From: JBEGHD01 sp049334165
Lineage (GTDB): Bacteria; Bacteroidota; Bacteroidia; Flavobacteriales_D; Sanyastnellaceae
Strand: one strand, 5' to 3'
Assembly (NCBI GenBank): GCA_049334165.1
Contig: JBEGHD010000021.1
DNA length: 35,857 nucleotides
Below the pieces are notes generated by a model. That model did no database searches. It saw only the letters and a list, made by a program, of their open reading frames with translations, and was not told the DNA's origin. Position numbers and translations under genes: made by a program. Of the stretch, positions 9,266 through 17,409 are shown piece by piece. Every line of letters starts with the position of its first letter. Within the stretch, counting starts at the first letter, position 1.

Positions 9266-9340
9266 CGGGGTGTAGCGTAGCCCGGTTATCGCGCCTGCTT
9301 TGGGAGCAGGAGGTCGCAGGTTCGAATCCTGCCACCCCGA
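9266..9340 (+). tRNA. tRNA-Pro (anticodon UGG), island integration target
   Basis: The cloverleaf is complete. The acceptor stem CGGGGTG (9266-9272) pairs with CACCCCG (9333-9339), with discriminator A at 9340. The anticodon stem is CCTGC/GCAGG with loop TTTGGGA, giving anticodon TGG at 9301-9303. The T stem is GCAGG/CCTGC with loop TTCGAAT. CCA is not encoded. The 3' half from 9299 onward is repeated exactly at 35650-35694. The functional gene is therefore a hybrid: its 5' half is chromosomal and its 3' half was restored by the integrated element. Confidence 0.97.
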
Positions 9341-9343
9341 CAA
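9299..9343 (+). repeat. attL: 45-bp direct repeat within tRNA-Pro
   Basis: The copy runs from the anticodon loop to three bases beyond the discriminator. It is identical to 35650-35694 (offset 26,351). The base before it (C here, T at the right copy) and the base after it (C here, A there) differ, which fixes the repeat limits. Confidence 0.96.
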
Positions 9344-9370
9344 CACTGAAAGCCTTTACTGGCAAGAGAA

Positions 9371-9397
9371 AGAGGAGTTAATAGCTCCTCTTTTTTT
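9371..9397 (+). terminator. tRNA-Pro terminator supplied by the island
   Basis: The stem AGAGGAG/CTCCTCT with a 7-base loop is followed by a run of T. It lies about 30 bases after the tRNA. Because it is inside the element, it replaces the chromosomal terminator now stranded beyond attR. Confidence 0.85.
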
Positions 9398-9413
9398 ATG
9401 CCCTCTTATTTCC

Positions 9414-9433
9414 GGTTTACATATGGTTTACAT
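9414..9433 (+). repeat. Paired arm-type integrase site candidates, left end
   Basis: Two direct copies of GGTTTACAT lie at 9414-9422 and 9425-9433, 11 bases apart start to start. The same heptamer occurs twice just inside attR (35510-35516, 35522-35530). Tandem arm sites flanking att cores are expected for this integrase class; binding is inferred. Confidence 0.6.
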
Positions 9434-9439
9434 GATTTC

Positions 9440-9471
9440 TTTGAACGTGGTCCGAAATTAGTTATGTTTTG
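9440..9471 (+). promoter_or_regulatory. Promoter for the first island gene
   Basis: TTTG (9440-9443), a 19-base spacer and TATGTTTTG (9463-9471) closely resemble the Bacteroidetes consensus, with one extra T in the -7 box. The ATG at 9494 follows about 22 bases later. It overlaps the putative arm-site region, so integrase or excisionase binding could affect it. Confidence 0.5.
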
Positions 9472-9493
9472 AAATTAAACCAAACCCCAAAAA

Positions 9494-10297
9494 ATGGAAG
9501 TGAAGCGAAATGACGAAACTGTAATTATCCATGTTAATTTTCTAGAAATTTTTCCAAACCCTGATTTAGAAAACTTCTCAAAAAGAGAAGGATTCGAGGA
9601 TCAATTTTCAGCTAGCCGTTTGACTATTGAAAAGGACTGGTATGGAAATGTAAAGAAGGCAATCCAAGAGCATGGGATCAGAGATGATCTACATATAAAA
9701 AATTTGATAGCCATCACGCATCTCTTCAATGAACTTCCCTGGAAGGAAAAGGATCTTACAAAGTGGCGACAGTATACTATTGATTCCATCAAATTATTAC
9801 GACTTGAGAAGTATGCTCAAGATCACGAGTTGGGTAAAGGCACTCTAAAATGGAGAACGCCTACAGGTGAAAGTGACTTTGAAATAAGTTTGGATTCCCC
9901 AGAGATTGTGAGACTCATATTGGATAATGTCAAGAATGAGTGGCCATTGATTTTAATTCGGCAGTTGGTGCAGAGGTTTAAGGTTGGAATCAAACGATCA
10001 GATCATACAATTAACTCAAACGAGCCAGTACTCACTATTGTCGATGATTGGTTTCCTTCTCCAGCACAAATGAGAAATTTATTCTTTCAAGCGATTAGAC
10101 AATTCTGCTATAACAATCAACTCTTTGACCTAAAGTCGGAATTTGATAATCGTGAAGCCATGGTAAAATGCATTGTAGACATATCTCTGGCAAGTGATCT
10201 TCTCAAGGAGGACGATTTCTCAAGCCCTTTGAGAAACATAGTCTTAACTGGTCTTGGGAAAGATCGAATGACATTTCCTCCGCGTCCTAAATTATAG
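9494..10297 (+). CDS. Hypothetical protein at the island's left end
   Basis: This 267-aa protein was not recognised. It has no signal peptide or membrane segment, is rich in charged residues, and looks mainly alpha-helical. A stretch around residues 150-200 (LIRQLVQRF, TIVDDWFPSPAQMRNLFF) is amphipathic. Its position, next to attL and ahead of the HTH-primase-helicase operon but separated from it by a terminator, is typical of element-specific control or recombination-accessory proteins. That role is inference only. Confidence 0.75.
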   Translation: MEVKRNDETVIIHVNFLEIFPNPDLENFSKREGFEDQFSASRLTIEKDWYGNVKKAIQEHGIRDDLHIKNLIAITHLFNELPWKEKDLTKWRQYTIDSIKLLRLEKYAQDHELGKGTLKWRTPTGESDFEISLDSPEIVRLILDNVKNEWPLILIRQLVQRFKVGIKRSDHTINSNEPVLTIVDDWFPSPAQMRNLFFQAIRQFCYNNQLFDLKSEFDNREAMVKCIVDISLASDLLKEDDFSSPLRNIVLTGLGKDRMTFPPRPKL

Positions 10298-10331
10298 GGT
10301 TCGAGAAATTGAAACATGGACCCTATTTTTT
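10294..10331 (+). terminator. Terminator after the 267-aa gene
   Basis: The stem ATAGGGT (10294-10300) / ACCCTAT (10320-10326) has a 19-base loop and is followed by a T run to 10331. It overlaps the end of the coding region. The long loop makes it a modest terminator. Confidence 0.5.
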
Positions 10332-10407
10332 CATTAGGGTCTGCGTTTCAAGAAAAACATAGTCATCTGCCTTCATTTGCGGTAACAATAACCCAAAATC
10401 CAAGAAA

Positions 10408-10689
10408 ATGGAGGCAAAACTTATTACTAAAGAAGAGTTTAGAATACTTCTAGCAAAACTCGAAACCCTTAAACAATCTGTAGAAAACCTTAAAAAGAAA
10501 ACTCCAGAACCAGGCGAAGGTTGGCTCGATAACAATCAGGTCTGTGAAATCTTGCGAATCAGCAAGAGGCAGCTCCAGAATTATCGGGACAGGTCTGTTT
10601 TACCGTTTTCACAGTTCGGTACGAAGATCTACTATCGATGGGAGGATATCGAAAATCACTTGATGTCTAACTATAAAAAAGGAGCCTAA
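10408..10689 (+). CDS. Helix-turn-helix protein, excisionase/AlpA-like
   Basis: This 93-aa protein has an N-terminal helical segment (residues 1-35) followed by a MerR-type/HTH_17 DNA-binding domain: WLDNNQVCEILRISKRQLQNY, then a wing ending YYRWEDIENHL. Proteins of this kind near integrases act as excisionases or regulators of the replication operon. It is the first gene of a tight three-gene operon, with 3 bases between it and the next gene. It could bind the arm sites at the att ends. Confidence 0.85.
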   Translation: MEAKLITKEEFRILLAKLETLKQSVENLKKKTPEPGEGWLDNNQVCEILRISKRQLQNYRDRSVLPFSQFGTKIYYRWEDIENHLMSNYKKGA

Positions 10690-10692
10690 GCC

Positions 10693-11256
10693 ATGACTAG
10701 ATTATTTTCTTTTTATCCAGGGCCTATTGGCAATACAACACCTTCGAAGCATATAGGTATTCTTGATATCTATCATCTTATTAAAGGAGGTGATTATGAG
10801 CGCACAATCAACAATATCAGAAATCAAAGGAGCAAAGAGGCAAAGCGTATGCTAAAGACGAAAAACCTTGATTTTGTGACCTTTTCTGGTACTTTTCACA
10901 AAAGAAGCAAATCAGGACTATTCACGCATTCTGGAATGATATGTTTTGATTTTGACAACTTCAGAGATTCTTCTGAGGTCCTAGCAGCAAAAGAAGCACT
11001 TCTGAAAGAAAATGAGCTCCAAACAGAATTGCTTTTCACTTCACCTTCAGGCTTAGGGCTTAAGTGGGTGGTCAGTGACGAAAGAATTAACCAGGATACA
11101 CACGAGAAATTTTTTGTTGCAATTAGTGCGATGCTGAAAGCACGATATAATCTTGAAGTAGACCAATCCGGTAAAGACATTTCAAGAGCATGCTTTCTGT
11201 CTCATGATCCATTCGCTTACATTAACCTTAAATACCTTGACCATGACATCAAATAA
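10693..11256 (+). CDS. VirE-N/BT4734-like primase-fold protein
   Basis: This 187-aa protein matches the BT4734/BF3469 N-terminal domain found in Bacteroidetes mobile elements, a relative of archaeo-eukaryotic primases. Visible signature pieces are CFDFDNF (paired acidic residues, about 77-83), SPSGLGLKWV (about 117-126) and DISRACFLSHDP (about 162-173). These resemble the metal-binding, glycine-rich and Arg/Ser motifs of the primase fold. It overlaps the next gene by 14 bases. In many elements this domain is fused to the DUF3987 protein; here they are separate but coupled. It probably primes replication of the excised island. Confidence 0.85.
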   Translation: MTRLFSFYPGPIGNTTPSKHIGILDIYHLIKGGDYERTINNIRNQRSKEAKRMLKTKNLDFVTFSGTFHKRSKSGLFTHSGMICFDFDNFRDSSEVLAAKEALLKENELQTELLFTSPSGLGLKWVVSDERINQDTHEKFFVAISAMLKARYNLEVDQSGKDISRACFLSHDPFAYINLKYLDHDIK

Positions 11257-13006
11257 TACATTTAATCCAGAGGAATGGTGTGGTAAAGCAAATTCAAATA
11301 ACTCGAAGGACTCTCATCAAAAAGCGTCAGGTGCGAAGGCGGGATCGGAAGAGTTCAAGAAGGTCGAAAGTATGATCTATCAACTTGAAGCACAAGAAAT
11401 AGATCTCGCTCCGAATTACGAAGAATGGCGCAACATCGGCTTTGCTTTCGCAGATGAATTTGGAGAAGAGGGCCGTGAGCTCTTTCAGAGAGTAAGTAAG
11501 TTTTACTCTGAGTATTCTGAAACTGAGTGTGACAAACAGTACACGCATTGTTTAAGCGCTAAGGGATCTGGAGTGAGCCTGGGAACTTTTTATCACCTGG
11601 CGAAGCAAGCGGGTTTGGAAATGCCACAAAAACCAAGGCGAAAAAATGGCGAAAAGGCGATGCTTCCAACCTTTTCAGAAGAAATCTACAGTTCACTACC
11701 CGACTTTTTGAAGCGGGTTGTTAAGATGTCTACTTCTGATGAAGAAAGAGATATTTTGCTGCTGGGAGCTATAACAGTGATCAGTTCTTGCCTTCCAAAA
11801 GTTCATGGGCTCTACGATGGTAGGAAAGTACGTCCCAATCTGTTCTTATTCGTCACTGGAGAGGCTTCCGCTGGAAAGGGACGTTTAAGCCATTGTAGGC
11901 AGCTTGTTAAGCCCATTCACGATGGAATGCGAGACAAAGCCGCACAAAAGCGTCAGGAGTACGAGAAGGAACTAGCAGCATACAATTCTCAAAAAGGCGC
12001 TCAAATGGGGCTTGAAAAGCCTGCCGAACCAGCTGAAAACATGCTCTTCATTCCGGCAAACAACAGTACTACCGGAGTCTTCCAGCTATTATCAGATAAC
12101 GATGGAAGAGGGCTGATCTACGAAACAGAAGGTGATACCTTGGCACAGGCGTTCAAGACTGACTATGGGAATTACAGCGATGGCTTTCGAAAAGCATTTC
12201 ACCATGAGACAATCTCCTTCTTTAGGCGGACGAACAGAGAATATGTGGATATCGAGTCTCCGTGTTTATCCGCGTTGCTTTCAGGCACACCAAAGCAGAT
12301 TTCATCATTAATACCAGGCGCGGAGAATGGCCTATTTAGCCGGTTTATGTTTTACTACATGAATGTGAAACCTATTTGGAAGGATGTCTTCGCCAATAGC
12401 GGGAGCAAGTCTCATGATGAATACTTTGATGATTTAGGCTTGGAATTCCAGGTAATCTACGAACAGCTGTTGAACGCTGGTGAAAAGGAGTTTACCCTAA
12501 CCAAGGATCAACAAAAAAGATTCAATGAGTTTTTCCAAAAGGTGCAGGCAGAATTTTTGAAGGTGCAGGGCATTGATTATATCGCAACAGTGAGAAGGTT
12601 AGGAATAATTGCCTTTCGGCTGTGCATGGTCCTGTCTTCTCTTAGAGCTGTGGAAACTGGCGTGTTAACTGGAAGGGTTATTTGTCGGGATCAAGATTTT
12701 AACGCAGCAATAGGCATGATTGATAACCTTTTGATCCATTCGAGTCAGGTATTCAACAAGCTTCCTCAAGAACAATCTCAGCCAAATCATTTGAATCGAA
12801 AGGAAAAGTTCCTGGCTGCACTGCCATTTGAATTCAATAGGCAGGATTTTCTATCTATTGCGCAAAAATTGTCCATTCCAGGTAAAACCGCAGAACGATA
12901 CATTACTCAAGCTTGCAAAAAGGGGCTAATTCTTCGAGATAGGCAGAATGAGTACCAAAATCCCGCAGCTGAGGAAACTGAGGATGATGAGGAAACTGAG
13001 GATTAA
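11243..13006 (+). CDS. PriCT-2 / DUF3987 primase-helicase-like replication ATPase
   Basis: This protein is about 587 aa. Residues about 39-120 resemble a primase C-terminal PriCT-2 module (YEEWRNIGFAFADEFGEEGR ... GTFYHLAKQAGL). The rest is a DUF3987-type P-loop ATPase with Walker A GEASAGKGR (206-214) and an acidic strand GLIYETEGDT. The C-terminal tail is acidic (EETEDDEETED), encoded by the first half of an unusual hexamer array. An in-frame start exists 39 bases upstream; the ATG at 11243, overlapping the primase-like gene, is preferred. Together with that gene it forms the island's probable replication initiator/helicase. No plasmid-type Rep protein is present. Confidence 0.87.
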   Translation: MTSNNTFNPEEWCGKANSNNSKDSHQKASGAKAGSEEFKKVESMIYQLEAQEIDLAPNYEEWRNIGFAFADEFGEEGRELFQRVSKFYSEYSETECDKQYTHCLSAKGSGVSLGTFYHLAKQAGLEMPQKPRRKNGEKAMLPTFSEEIYSSLPDFLKRVVKMSTSDEERDILLLGAITVISSCLPKVHGLYDGRKVRPNLFLFVTGEASAGKGRLSHCRQLVKPIHDGMRDKAAQKRQEYEKELAAYNSQKGAQMGLEKPAEPAENMLFIPANNSTTGVFQLLSDNDGRGLIYETEGDTLAQAFKTDYGNYSDGFRKAFHHETISFFRRTNREYVDIESPCLSALLSGTPKQISSLIPGAENGLFSRFMFYYMNVKPIWKDVFANSGSKSHDEYFDDLGLEFQVIYEQLLNAGEKEFTLTKDQQKRFNEFFQKVQAEFLKVQGIDYIATVRRLGIIAFRLCMVLSSLRAVETGVLTGRVICRDQDFNAAIGMIDNLLIHSSQVFNKLPQEQSQPNHLNRKEKFLAALPFEFNRQDFLSIAQKLSIPGKTAERYITQACKKGLILRDRQNEYQNPAAEETEDDEETED

Positions 13007-13049
13007 CTCCTTTGCTTTCCTCATCTCCTCAAAGTCCTCAAAATCCTCA
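12970..13049. repeat. Inverted array of TGAGGA / TCCTCA hexamers across the stop codon
   Basis: TGAGGA occurs at 12970, 12979, 12988 and 12997, exactly 9 bases apart. It is followed by the reverse complement TCCTCA at 13018, 13026, 13035 and 13044 (steps 8, 9, 9). The two arms can pair into a long interrupted hairpin with a loop of about 15 bases. The left arm codes for the acidic tail of the DUF3987 protein. A terminator, an mRNA stability element or a replication-origin hairpin are possible; no T run follows, which argues against a simple terminator. Confidence 0.8.
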
Positions 13050-13746
13050 CTATGGCAAATCTGAGAGAAAGGCTGTAGAATCAACCTTTTCGCCCCTTAA
13101 GATGGAGGTAGACTTAATAAGTAGATTAAGCTCTCTGATTTTTATTTAAAGGCAGTCACAACAACCTATTCCGGCTTTTGGTCTTAGCTTTACCTAATAA
13201 TGAAAACGGTAGATCGTTCCTCTCATTTATTTAATAGGTCAGTGAACTGAAAAGGTAGTGTTGTTAGCCTTTTGACAAAATCGGGAGCTTTGAACGAAAG
13301 GGTAGAGTAGGGTAAGTGGTCCTATACCCTCATGAAAACTATTTAGGGTCTAAAAAGGCTATTAAGCTAAATACAAATCACCCTGAAAAGGCACTGGTCA
13401 CTACCATTTACGATTTGGGCACTCCTTAGAATCAGGAAAGTTTCTAGGTTTTTAAACTTATGGCGAAAAACTCTGAATAGGTTGTAAATACTGCCTTTTT
13501 CCTCTTTTAGTTTAAAGTGTATTATTGAAATTACCTCACTAAATACAGGGTCTAAAGGTAGTTAGCTCAACCTCGATAGTGCAATACGGTGAGAATGTGA
13601 ATTATTGATTTGTCCACCCGCTTCACTACCACTCAGTTTCACATCAAGAAATTTCCCTTATAGTGTATAACTTCAATAATATTCAGATTGTAAAGGGAGG
13701 GACTTCTCTAGATGACCACTGAGCTCTTGTAGTAGTACAATCTCAT
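13050..13746. other. Long non-coding region, possible replication origin
   Basis: No plausible gene is seen in these roughly 700 bases. GGTAG occurs five times on the plus strand (13107, 13208, 13254, 13301, 13557), and AGGGTCTAAA occurs twice (about 13345 and 13548). Position directly after the primase-helicase operon makes it a candidate origin. The repeats are short and irregular, so the origin idea is weak. Confidence 0.3.
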
Positions 13747-14295
13747 TCATTCAACAGGTGAAGACGTAATATCCAGTGTTTCAATAAAGGTATCACCTTC
13801 CAATCTTTCACTTTTGAATGCAAAAGAATATCTTTTCGATTCGAGTTCAAAGACATAGAATCGAACACCACTTCTTGTCTCCATATAATAGTCTTGCAGA
13901 AGAATCATTAACTTGCTTAGGTCACTGCTCCCAGTAGCATTAGGAGACATAATTCTCAAATAATTGTCGCACTTATGATAGGATATTGCTTTTTCCAATA
14001 TTTCGTATGGTCCTAAGTGAGTATCCTCTAGCACACTCATGCTTATCTGCTCTGTCGCAGAAACGCAGAAATTATCACCTCTTTCTAGTGAAAGATCAAG
14101 TTCGCGCATTTTCAAAGTGAATTGATGAGTATTCATTTCATATAAAATCACAAAATTATATGGTGAGCGCTCGATGCACTCCCCTGTTTTGATCCATTCA
14201 TTATCAACAATTTTTAATGGGGAATTGGCTAAGTCTTGTGCATAAGTCATTGATGAAAGCAATATGACTAAAAGAAAGGGGAAATACTTTTTCAT
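13747..14295 (-). CDS. Small secreted protein, paralogue A
   Basis: This 182-aa protein was not recognised. Residues 1-19 form a clear signal peptide (MKKYFPFLLVILLSSMTYA), so it should be exported to the periplasm or beyond; there is no T9SS domain or lipobox. It is homologous to the protein at 14623-15147: both have a C-terminal half of the form LxxL...LxDYY...SG...YxFE...Y.FAF...E.D.(F/W)IE, and an N-terminal IER..(Y/F)NF motif. No catalytic motif is visible. It lies between defence genes but nothing shows a defence function. Confidence 0.75.
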   Translation of the reverse strand: MKKYFPFLLVILLSSMTYAQDLANSPLKIVDNEWIKTGECIERSPYNFVILYEMNTHQFTLKMRELDLSLERGDNFCVSATEQISMSVLEDTHLGPYEILEKAISYHKCDNYLRIMSPNATGSSDLSKLMILLQDYYMETRSGVRFYVFELESKRYSFAFKSERLEGDTFIETLDITSSPVE

Positions 14296-14340
14296 TCTAT
14301 CTGTATTTTGAAACTTTAAACATCTGTAATTTTCAACTTA

Positions 14341-14430
14341 TTCATGCTGCCAGCATTTGCCACTAGCGTTTTTCGTGGTGCGTTTGCAGCGAGAGCCACT
14401 TTGGGTTTTTGCAGTACATCTGCTGGCTGT
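14341..14430. repeat. GC-rich structured spacer with nested inverted repeats
   Basis: An outer perfect stem GCCAGCA (14349-14355) / TGCTGGC (14421-14427) encloses an inner CCAC/GTGG stem (14360-14363 / 14375-14378) and further G+C-rich sequence unlike its AT-rich surroundings. It lies downstream of one secreted-protein gene and upstream of its paralogue, both on the minus strand. The layout resembles folded recombination sites next to small gene cassettes. No integron integrase is in the window, so that link is only a suggestion. Confidence 0.45.
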
Positions 14431-14622
14431 AATCGATTTCTATTTGTAGGTCGAGGGTGATGAGTTTTGCTGCTTTTTGTGCTGACAACAGTATTGAGAG
14501 GAGTTAGTGGTGTTTCGCTTGCATCTATCTCTATCCTGAGTTATCCCTTTGCACTGATGAGAAGCTGAGTGAATGCCTGACTGAAAGAAAGAACCTGCCT
14601 GATTTGTTTACGATCACCCACA
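14431..14622. other. Remainder of the spacer between paralogues A and B
   Basis: No gene is seen. This sequence continues the higher-G+C, stop-rich character of the structured spacer and may belong to the same element. No terminator or promoter is clear. Confidence 0.4.
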
Positions 14623-15147
14623 CTACCCATCAATACTATATATTACGATTTGTTCTATCCAAATATCTTCTTCCAGGTTTCTGTGAAAGGCTAAACCGTA
14701 GCCTTTATTATTATGATGAAATTCATAATGACTGAAGCCGGATTCTTCTCCAACATAATAATCCGAAAGAGCTTCTACTAGTGATCCCAGACCCGAGTTG
14801 CAGGTACTATGGGGCCATGAGTGCCAAATAATTGATAAGTCCTCTAAAAACTTTGTTATCTTCAAATTATCTATACAACAATTGAGGCAGTCAAAATCAA
14901 CAGGCTCTACTATCTCTAAAGAGTTGTTTAGCGAGTAGTTGACCTCAAAGCCTGAACTTTCAAAGAGAGTCCTGAATTCAGAAATACTGATGTCTTGAAG
15001 GCGTAAAAAATTGAATATGGTTCTTTCAATAGACTTGCCTCCAGAAACTGAAGAGTTATCAATAAAGGTTATCTCCGAAGTTTGAGCAGATGCTGTTGCT
15101 TGACTAACTAGAATTGAGATAGCGATCCATATAAGCCTGAATTTCAT
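14623..15147 (-). CDS. Small secreted protein, paralogue B
   Basis: This 174-aa protein was not recognised. Residues 1-21 form a signal peptide (MKFRLIWIAISILVSQATASA). It shares with the neighbour at 13747-14295 the motifs IERTIFNF (IERSPYNF there), LEALSDYYVGEESG (LLQDYYMETRSG there) and the closing aromatic/acidic strand pattern. A CLNCC cysteine cluster (about residues 87-91) is not matched in paralogue A. The pair has diverged strongly but is clearly related. Function unknown. Confidence 0.75.
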   Translation of the reverse strand: MKFRLIWIAISILVSQATASAQTSEITFIDNSSVSGGKSIERTIFNFLRLQDISISEFRTLFESSGFEVNYSLNNSLEIVEPVDFDCLNCCIDNLKITKFLEDLSIIWHSWPHSTCNSGLGSLVEALSDYYVGEESGFSHYEFHHNNKGYGLAFHRNLEEDIWIEQIVIYSIDG

Positions 15148-15307
15148 TTTGCTAAAAATTTAGTTAAGGAGTGAAGACTAAAATACGAAACTCCAAATAA
15201 AACTTATGATTAGAAGCTAACTGGTTAAGCCGAATAAGCTTCAAACCAATGACATCAGCGATTGGCTCATAATTTAAAGTAAGAAGAAGAGTGAAGATAG
15301 TCGAAAA

Positions 15308-17389
15308 CTACACAGAATCAATTTGTCCTTCAAAGGCTTGTTCTATCAACTCCATGATGTAATCTACTTCGTTCATGTTTGCTAAGCCTACTTCGACATC
15401 ACCATTCCCCCACCTTCCGAGGCCTGAAACATCTATACACATACCCTTTGGATCCTTAATTTGATCAAATTCACTGTTTAGAGATAAGCGTAGTCTTTTC
15501 TTCTGAGGTACTACATCTACGAAGTTAGTCTGTGATTTGAATGCTATATAAAGCTTCTTAAACTCGACTCTAACTGATGAATCTATATTCAGGATTCTCT
15601 TTTCAAGTGCCTTATATAGATCAAGGATTTCACCCCGGAGATAATCATAATGATCGAGGCTATAAATTTCTAGTTCTTTCGCTTCCCCTGGCTGTCGATA
15701 GAGTTCGAGTCGATTTTCAGGCAAAGAAGGTCTTCTCCAAACTGTACAGGCTCTATCAGCCAATTTAGACACTCTGTCTAATATTGCGGTCTCGTCCCAT
15801 CTTTTCGTCTCTCTTACTGATTCATTCAAGAACAGTGGGCTAGAATCAAAGCCACCGGAAATGGCTTTCTTCTCTGAAAAGGGTCTATCAGAAAGCTCCG
15901 AGTTGTAACGTGTTAAAGAGAGGTTGCCCAGGGTGTGTAAGTACTTATCTCGGATTTGTTGCCAGTTCTCGCCTAGCTCATTTTTCCACTCGAAAGAAAG
16001 AGATTCATTCTGAGGTAAGATGTGCTCAATAGTATAGTTCTCTGCATTCACAAGTTCTTTCCTGTTCCAATTTTCAAGTGATTCGAGAAGGTAATTTCTA
16101 GACCTAAAATTGTACACATCCTTCACCTGTAGTTCTTTGACAAACTCTGCATCAGAGGGGAATCGTCTGTAGCCGTCCATGAGCAAGAATGCAGCCTTTA
16201 CCGATTCAAGATATGCTTTTCTCTTGATGCGTTTATAAAGAGTGGCAAAAGTTTTATTCAAACTGTTGGTTGGAATACCACAAATTGCTCTTCTAAAAAC
16301 ATAGTTAGAAACGAGGTCTATAATTTCAATGAACTCATCTTTAGAAATCTGCCCATCTTCATAATCTGAGTATACGGCCAAAAGGAATGGGTACGAAGTG
16401 TCAATCTTCAATTTTGAAATCTCCCTAAGCTTCACTTCAATTCCGGGGTCCTTCTCTTTTAACAGAGCTATACGAACATAGTATCTTGAAAATTTGAAAA
16501 GGCTTTTGATCGCTTCTTCTATGGATGGGCCATTAGATGAATTTAGGTACTGTTTATACCTTTCATACACGAGGCCAATCTTTGGAATTGAACCCTCTCT
16601 CATAGTCAGATAGTCACGAATATACCATGCTAGCAAACTGATATTTTCTCCAAAGCTCTGTTCCATGGGATACCAGTATTTCTCATATAGCTCTGTTTGT
16701 ACATCGCTTGGTTGACCCATTAATATATAGTTTCGGATTAGGTCTGCTTGTGATAAGTCTACCCCTGTAGAGTTCAGACTTTCGAAGATTAGTTGAGGAT
16801 TATCCTTGTCTCTTTCCAGAATTACGTCCACTATAATCAACTTTTTAATCCCATGGTAGACTGACTGGATATTATCAGCATGAATAACTCCTTTAAAGAA
16901 CTCATAATTTTCAACTATTCTCTTTGAATGAGCTTCACTTACTTCAATTTCGTCTATCAGATTAGTAAAGGTCAATTTGTCTTTTTTGGTTAGGAGAAGC
17001 TTGTATTTGGAGTCATCTTTCCTATGCTTGTTCACCAGATATGTTTCCTGAACTTCTTCCCAAGTTTCATCCTCTAAAGAGACATGCTCTTGTTCTTTGA
17101 GGAAATGTGTGAGAGCTAAGAGCAATAAAGAAACAGTTGTCAACCTCTGCTGACCATCAATAACCAATAGTTCAGGTACACTCGTGATCGGAGAATTACC
17201 CGGTTTAAAGTAGACAATAGAACCAATAAAATGAGAGGGTTCAGAGGCATCATTGCCAACTCTTACTATATCTTTAAAGAGTTGATCACATTGCTTTTTA
17301 TGCCATGAATAAGTTCGCTGATAAATCGGAATAGTAAATTGCTTTTTTCCATCTAAGAGATTCAGGAGTTGCGCCTGTGTTGCTTCCAT
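15308..17389 (-). CDS. GmrSD-type restriction-like enzyme (DUF262 + DUF1524 + DUF5655)
   Basis: This 693-aa protein combines three modules. Residues about 10-225 are DUF262, the ParB-like nucleotide-hydrolysing half, with IPIYQRTYSW (20-29), DGQQRLTT (78-85) and FESLNSTGVDLSQADLIRN (202-220). Residues about 430-545 are DUF1524, an HNH-type nuclease with EHILPQ (His456) and the LGNLSLTRYNSELS ... FSEKK segment (487-508). Residues about 575-690 resemble DUF5655. The family includes type IV enzymes such as GmrSD that cut modified phage DNA. All nuclease motif residues look intact, so it should be active. A palindrome 21-33 bases upstream may control it. Confidence 0.9.
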   Translation of the reverse strand: MEATQAQLLNLLDGKKQFTIPIYQRTYSWHKKQCDQLFKDIVRVGNDASEPSHFIGSIVYFKPGNSPITSVPELLVIDGQQRLTTVSLLLLALTHFLKEQEHVSLEDETWEEVQETYLVNKHRKDDSKYKLLLTKKDKLTFTNLIDEIEVSEAHSKRIVENYEFFKGVIHADNIQSVYHGIKKLIIVDVILERDKDNPQLIFESLNSTGVDLSQADLIRNYILMGQPSDVQTELYEKYWYPMEQSFGENISLLAWYIRDYLTMREGSIPKIGLVYERYKQYLNSSNGPSIEEAIKSLFKFSRYYVRIALLKEKDPGIEVKLREISKLKIDTSYPFLLAVYSDYEDGQISKDEFIEIIDLVSNYVFRRAICGIPTNSLNKTFATLYKRIKRKAYLESVKAAFLLMDGYRRFPSDAEFVKELQVKDVYNFRSRNYLLESLENWNRKELVNAENYTIEHILPQNESLSFEWKNELGENWQQIRDKYLHTLGNLSLTRYNSELSDRPFSEKKAISGGFDSSPLFLNESVRETKRWDETAILDRVSKLADRACTVWRRPSLPENRLELYRQPGEAKELEIYSLDHYDYLRGEILDLYKALEKRILNIDSSVRVEFKKLYIAFKSQTNFVDVVPQKKRLRLSLNSEFDQIKDPKGMCIDVSGLGRWGNGDVEVGLANMNEVDYIMELIEQAFEGQIDSV

Positions 17390-17409
17390 AAGAGAGGTTT
17401 AGTTATTTC

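Noticed and set aside
9011..9280. 89-codon plus-strand frame upstream of and into tRNA-Pro
   Set aside because: It runs over the tRNA promoter and into the tRNA 5' half. Its translation has no family-like features.
14341..14430. Definite integron attC site
   Set aside because: The inverted repeats fit loosely, but the core sites were not identified and no integron integrase is present. It was kept only as a structured spacer.
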